Positions 5,480 to 7,791 of a stretch of 7,791 nt of DNA are shown here, in pieces. Both the position numbers and the translations under genes were made by a program. The notes under the pieces were generated by a model, which saw only the letters and a program-made list of their open reading frames with translations, had not been told where the DNA came from and did no database searches. Source of the DNA: Thermoplasmata archaeon (GTDB taxonomy: Archaea; Thermoplasmatota; Penumbrarchaeia; Penumbrarchaeales; Penumbrarchaeaceae). The stretch is from positions 1-7,791 of the forward strand of contig JAGLEG010000155.1 of NCBI GenBank assembly GCA_023145185.1, in the 5' to 3' direction. The stretch's first letter is position 1; each line of letters begins with the position of its first letter.

Positions 5480-7791
5480 ATGCATTCGGCCGAAACGAGA
5501 TCCAGGGTGCTTTCCATATGCACCGTAACGTCCTTTCTACTCGTAGCCCTGCTGACAGGTACGGTACAGGCACATGACGATCGCCCGATGGGAGGGGAGA
5601 TGGGGGGGTTTGTGGAGGAGAGTGCCACAAGGGAAGGGGAGTATCAGACCCCCCTGATCAACGGCCTTGAGTACCTTGCCATTGGACCTGTGGAGTTTAC
5701 TGACGTCATGGCCCCACTCATCGAGTGGAAGACCAACAAGGGCGTGAAGGCTGTCTATATTCCACTCAACGGCCCCGAAGGGATCCTCGAACCGGAGAAC
5801 GAGCCGTGGGGACGCGATGAACCCGAGCAGATCAGGTCCTTCATCACGGCGATGTGGAAGAACCACATGAACCTTAAATGGGTCCTTCTCGTGGGCGACG
5901 GGGAGATCATCCCCATGAGGAACACCTTCGTCAACGGCTCCTACGACCCCGCAGTTGATAACGAGAAGAACTTCGTTATGACCGACTACTATTATGCGGA
6001 CCTGCAGGGGACCTGGGACGACGTCAGCAGGAACGAGGTGTTCGGTGAGGAGGGGGAGATCGAGTGGAACCCCGATGTGTTCGTGGGCAGGTTTCCAGCA
6101 TCGAACGTGGAGGAGCTCTCGATAATGGTGGATAGACAGCTCGGATATGAGATCGATCCACCCCTGGGGTCATGGGCACGATCGACACTGCTCGCGGGAT
6201 CCCTGATGGATCGACCAAATATCCGGGACAACCTGGAAACAACGATGGTAGATGAGGGATACAACGACTACAAGGACAACGGATACGAGGTCGTAACCAA
6301 GGTGGATGACCTGCTGCCGGACCACGTAACCTCCTACATCCTTGCAGATTACCCACAGTTCCAATACGGAGGATACTCCCAGCTCTTCGACACCCTGAAC
6401 AGGTCCACTTTCGAATCCTACTTCGAGATGGGGTTCTCCACCGCCCTGCTCGCATGTCACGGTGACTCCAATGGGAACTGCACCGAATACAAGGGCGAGG
6501 GTGGAGGGGCACTTCCATTCTGGCTGGACGAGGCAGACTATTTCGATTACGAGGTGGCCGAGACCATTGAGAACGGCAGAAGGGTGCCCCTGGTGTACAT
6601 CTCCAACTGCGATTCCCTCAACTTCTCGGAGGAGGAGGACACCAATATGGAGAGACTCCTGAGGAATCCAAGCGGCGGAGCGATCGGGCTGATAGGCGCA
6701 ACGGCCACCACCTACAGGGGGGAGTACATAGATGGTGAGTCCTACGGCAACTGGTGGCTGGCCCAGAAGTTCTTCGAGCTTCTGTACAACGTCACAGCCC
6801 ATCCAGCCGAGGCACTCTACATGCAGAAGGCCGCATACGAGAACTACATCTGGGAGGAGAGGGGGGCGGACTATTCGGTGGAGGAGTTCAGGATGTACCG
6901 GATCGATAACCTTGCCTACAATCTCCTTGGAGACCCGGAGGGGCCCATCTGGCTTGACGTACCCAAGACCTTCTCCGCATCGCTCCCCACCCCATACGAT
7001 CAGGACAACAACACGTTCAGGGTGGAAGTGTACGACGAGGCCACCGGCCTTCCCGTCGAGGGAGCGCTGATAACGTTGATAGACCCCTCCGACCCGGAGC
7101 TCTATATCCGTAAAACCACGGATGAGCATGGGGTCGCTGAGTACATCCTGATCCGGGAAAGCCTGGGCCCCCTCAGCATCACCATAGATCATCCCAGGTT
7201 CATCCCGCTGATCGAGGAGATCGAGGTGGTATCCAACAGGAACGTGGAGATCCTTCAGGAGATGACCCTGAACCCGGCCATCCCCTGCGAGGGCAAGGAC
7301 CTCATCGTCCACCTCAAGGTCAGGAACTCGGGCAGGGTCGACCTCTACAATTTCGTGGTGACCCTGAACATCTCGGAGGTCACCCCGGAAGGGACATATT
7401 TGAGGATCAAGGATGACCTCCCCAGACCGATCCCGATCCTTCGGGTGAACCAGACCCTGGACCTGAACTTCACCTTCTCCCCCTCCTATATCCTCTCGGG
7501 TTTCAGCATCATCATGGCGGAGGTGGCGCCCCCATATATGCCCTCACACATCCTGATCGAATCGGATACAACGGACAACGTGCTTGAGAGGAGGGTCCAG
7601 GTCAACGACCCTCTTTACTTCAAGGGGACCATACCCAATCAACTTCTGAAGGAGGATACGCCCCTCTCCCAGGACACCGGCACACTGGACCTCTCACCGT
7701 ACCTCTGGGACAATGACAATTTCCCGGAAGTTCCCATCACCGCCTGGGTCAGTGACGTACAGGGGGGCTTCGATGCGGTTATAACGGGCAT
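5480..7791 (+). CDS. Secreted C25-family (gingipain-like) cysteine protease, 3'-truncated
   Basis: 770 codons are visible without a stop, so the gene runs off the window. The signal peptide has Arg7/Arg9, a hydrophobic core at about 10-28 and probable cleavage after VQA (31). The C25 domain starts near EYLAIGPVEF (64) with the usual 'PLIEWKTNKG' helix, then VLLVGDGEIIP (135-145), TDYYYADL (168-175), DVFVGRFP (199-206), the catalytic His327 in ACHGD and the catalytic Cys377 in SNCDS. The His-Cys dyad of this caspase-like fold is therefore intact. After about 500 come a carboxypeptidase-regulatory/Ig-like domain (about 513-585, with TTDEHGVAEY), a CARDB-like domain (about 598-700, with VRNSG) and the start of a cadherin-like repeat (from about 707, LDLSPYLWDNDN). 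Nine N-glycosylation sequons occur after the signal peptide, fitting an extracellular archaeal glycoprotein. Any C-terminal membrane anchor or sorting signal would lie beyond the window. Substrate specificity cannot be read from the sequence. Confidence 0.88.
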   Translation, partial: MHSAETRSRVLSICTVTSFLLVALLTGTVQAHDDRPMGGEMGGFVEESATREGEYQTPLINGLEYLAIGPVEFTDVMAPLIEWKTNKGVKAVYIPLNGPEGILEPENEPWGRDEPEQIRSFITAMWKNHMNLKWVLLVGDGEIIPMRNTFVNGSYDPAVDNEKNFVMTDYYYADLQGTWDDVSRNEVFGEEGEIEWNPDVFVGRFPASNVEELSIMVDRQLGYEIDPPLGSWARSTLLAGSLMDRPNIRDNLETTMVDEGYNDYKDNGYEVVTKVDDLLPDHVTSYILADYPQFQYGGYSQLFDTLNRSTFESYFEMGFSTALLACHGDSNGNCTEYKGEGGGALPFWLDEADYFDYEVAETIENGRRVPLVYISNCDSLNFSEEEDTNMERLLRNPSGGAIGLIGATATTYRGEYIDGESYGNWWLAQKFFELLYNVTAHPAEALYMQKAAYENYIWEERGADYSVEEFRMYRIDNLAYNLLGDPEGPIWLDVPKTFSASLPTPYDQDNNTFRVEVYDEATGLPVEGALITLIDPSDPELYIRKTTDEHGVAEYILIRESLGPLSITIDHPRFIPLIEEIEVVSNRNVEILQEMTLNPAIPCEGKDLIVHLKVRNSGRVDLYNFVVTLNISEVTPEGTYLRIKDDLPRPIPILRVNQTLDLNFTFSPSYILSGFSIIMAEVAPPYMPSHILIESDTTDNVLERRVQVNDPLYFKGTIPNQLLKEDTPLSQDTGTLDLSPYLWDNDNFPEVPITAWVSDVQGGFDAVITG

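Noticed and set aside
5602..5608. G7 tract as a phase-variation switch in the protease
   Set aside because: The frame is intact through it, the tract is short, and G runs are common in this GC-rich sequence. There is no evidence of slippage.
6170..7312. Long minus-strand open frame (380 codons) opposite the C25 protease
   Set aside because: The plus strand carries an unbroken frame with signal peptide, C25 motifs and catalytic residues. The antisense translation has no domain-like pattern and is a by-product of GC-rich codon use.

Overview
The window looks like chromosomal DNA of an archaeon. It carries an archaeal-type AMP phosphorylase (a RuBisCO form III pathway enzyme), strong AAGGAG/GAGG ribosome-binding sites, TTTAAA-like promoter boxes, heavy AGG/ATA codon use and a secreted surface-type C25 (gingipain-like) protease. 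The overall look (moderately high GC, large secreted protein rich in Ig-like domains, an unassigned protein with a C-terminal winged helix) would fit a Thermoplasmatota-like euryarchaeon. That placement is an inference, because no rRNA or other phylogenetic marker is present. No IS element, CRISPR array, tRNA or rRNA was found.

Layout: (1) positions 1-1463, plus strand, 5'-truncated AMP phosphorylase. (2) 1546-2616, plus strand, RimK-like ATP-grasp ligase, probably from its own promoter. (3) 2611-2712, a compact convergent intergenic region that is almost entirely two tandem 51-nt units. Each unit folds into the same pair of hairpins, although the stem sequences differ by compensatory changes. 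(4) 2709-4073, minus strand, unassigned protein with a C-terminal winged helix. It lies directly downstream of (5) 4087-5322, minus strand, a MobA-like/GT-A-fold nucleotidyltransferase. The two minus-strand genes are joined by a perfectly interlocked five-codon mini-ORF (ATGA and TGATG overlaps), so they form one translationally coupled unit. (6) 5323-5479, divergent promoter region with a small palindrome. (7) 5480 to the end, plus strand, a secreted C25-family cysteine protease with Ig-like C-terminal repeats, running off the window.

The genes do not form one obvious pathway. AMP phosphorylase works in nucleotide salvage. The ATP-grasp protein is a peptide or amide ligase of unknown substrate. 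The nucleotidyltransferase and its partner are likely an operon of unknown role. The protease acts outside the membrane. The item most deserving follow-up is the covarying double-hairpin tandem repeat between the two convergent stop codons.
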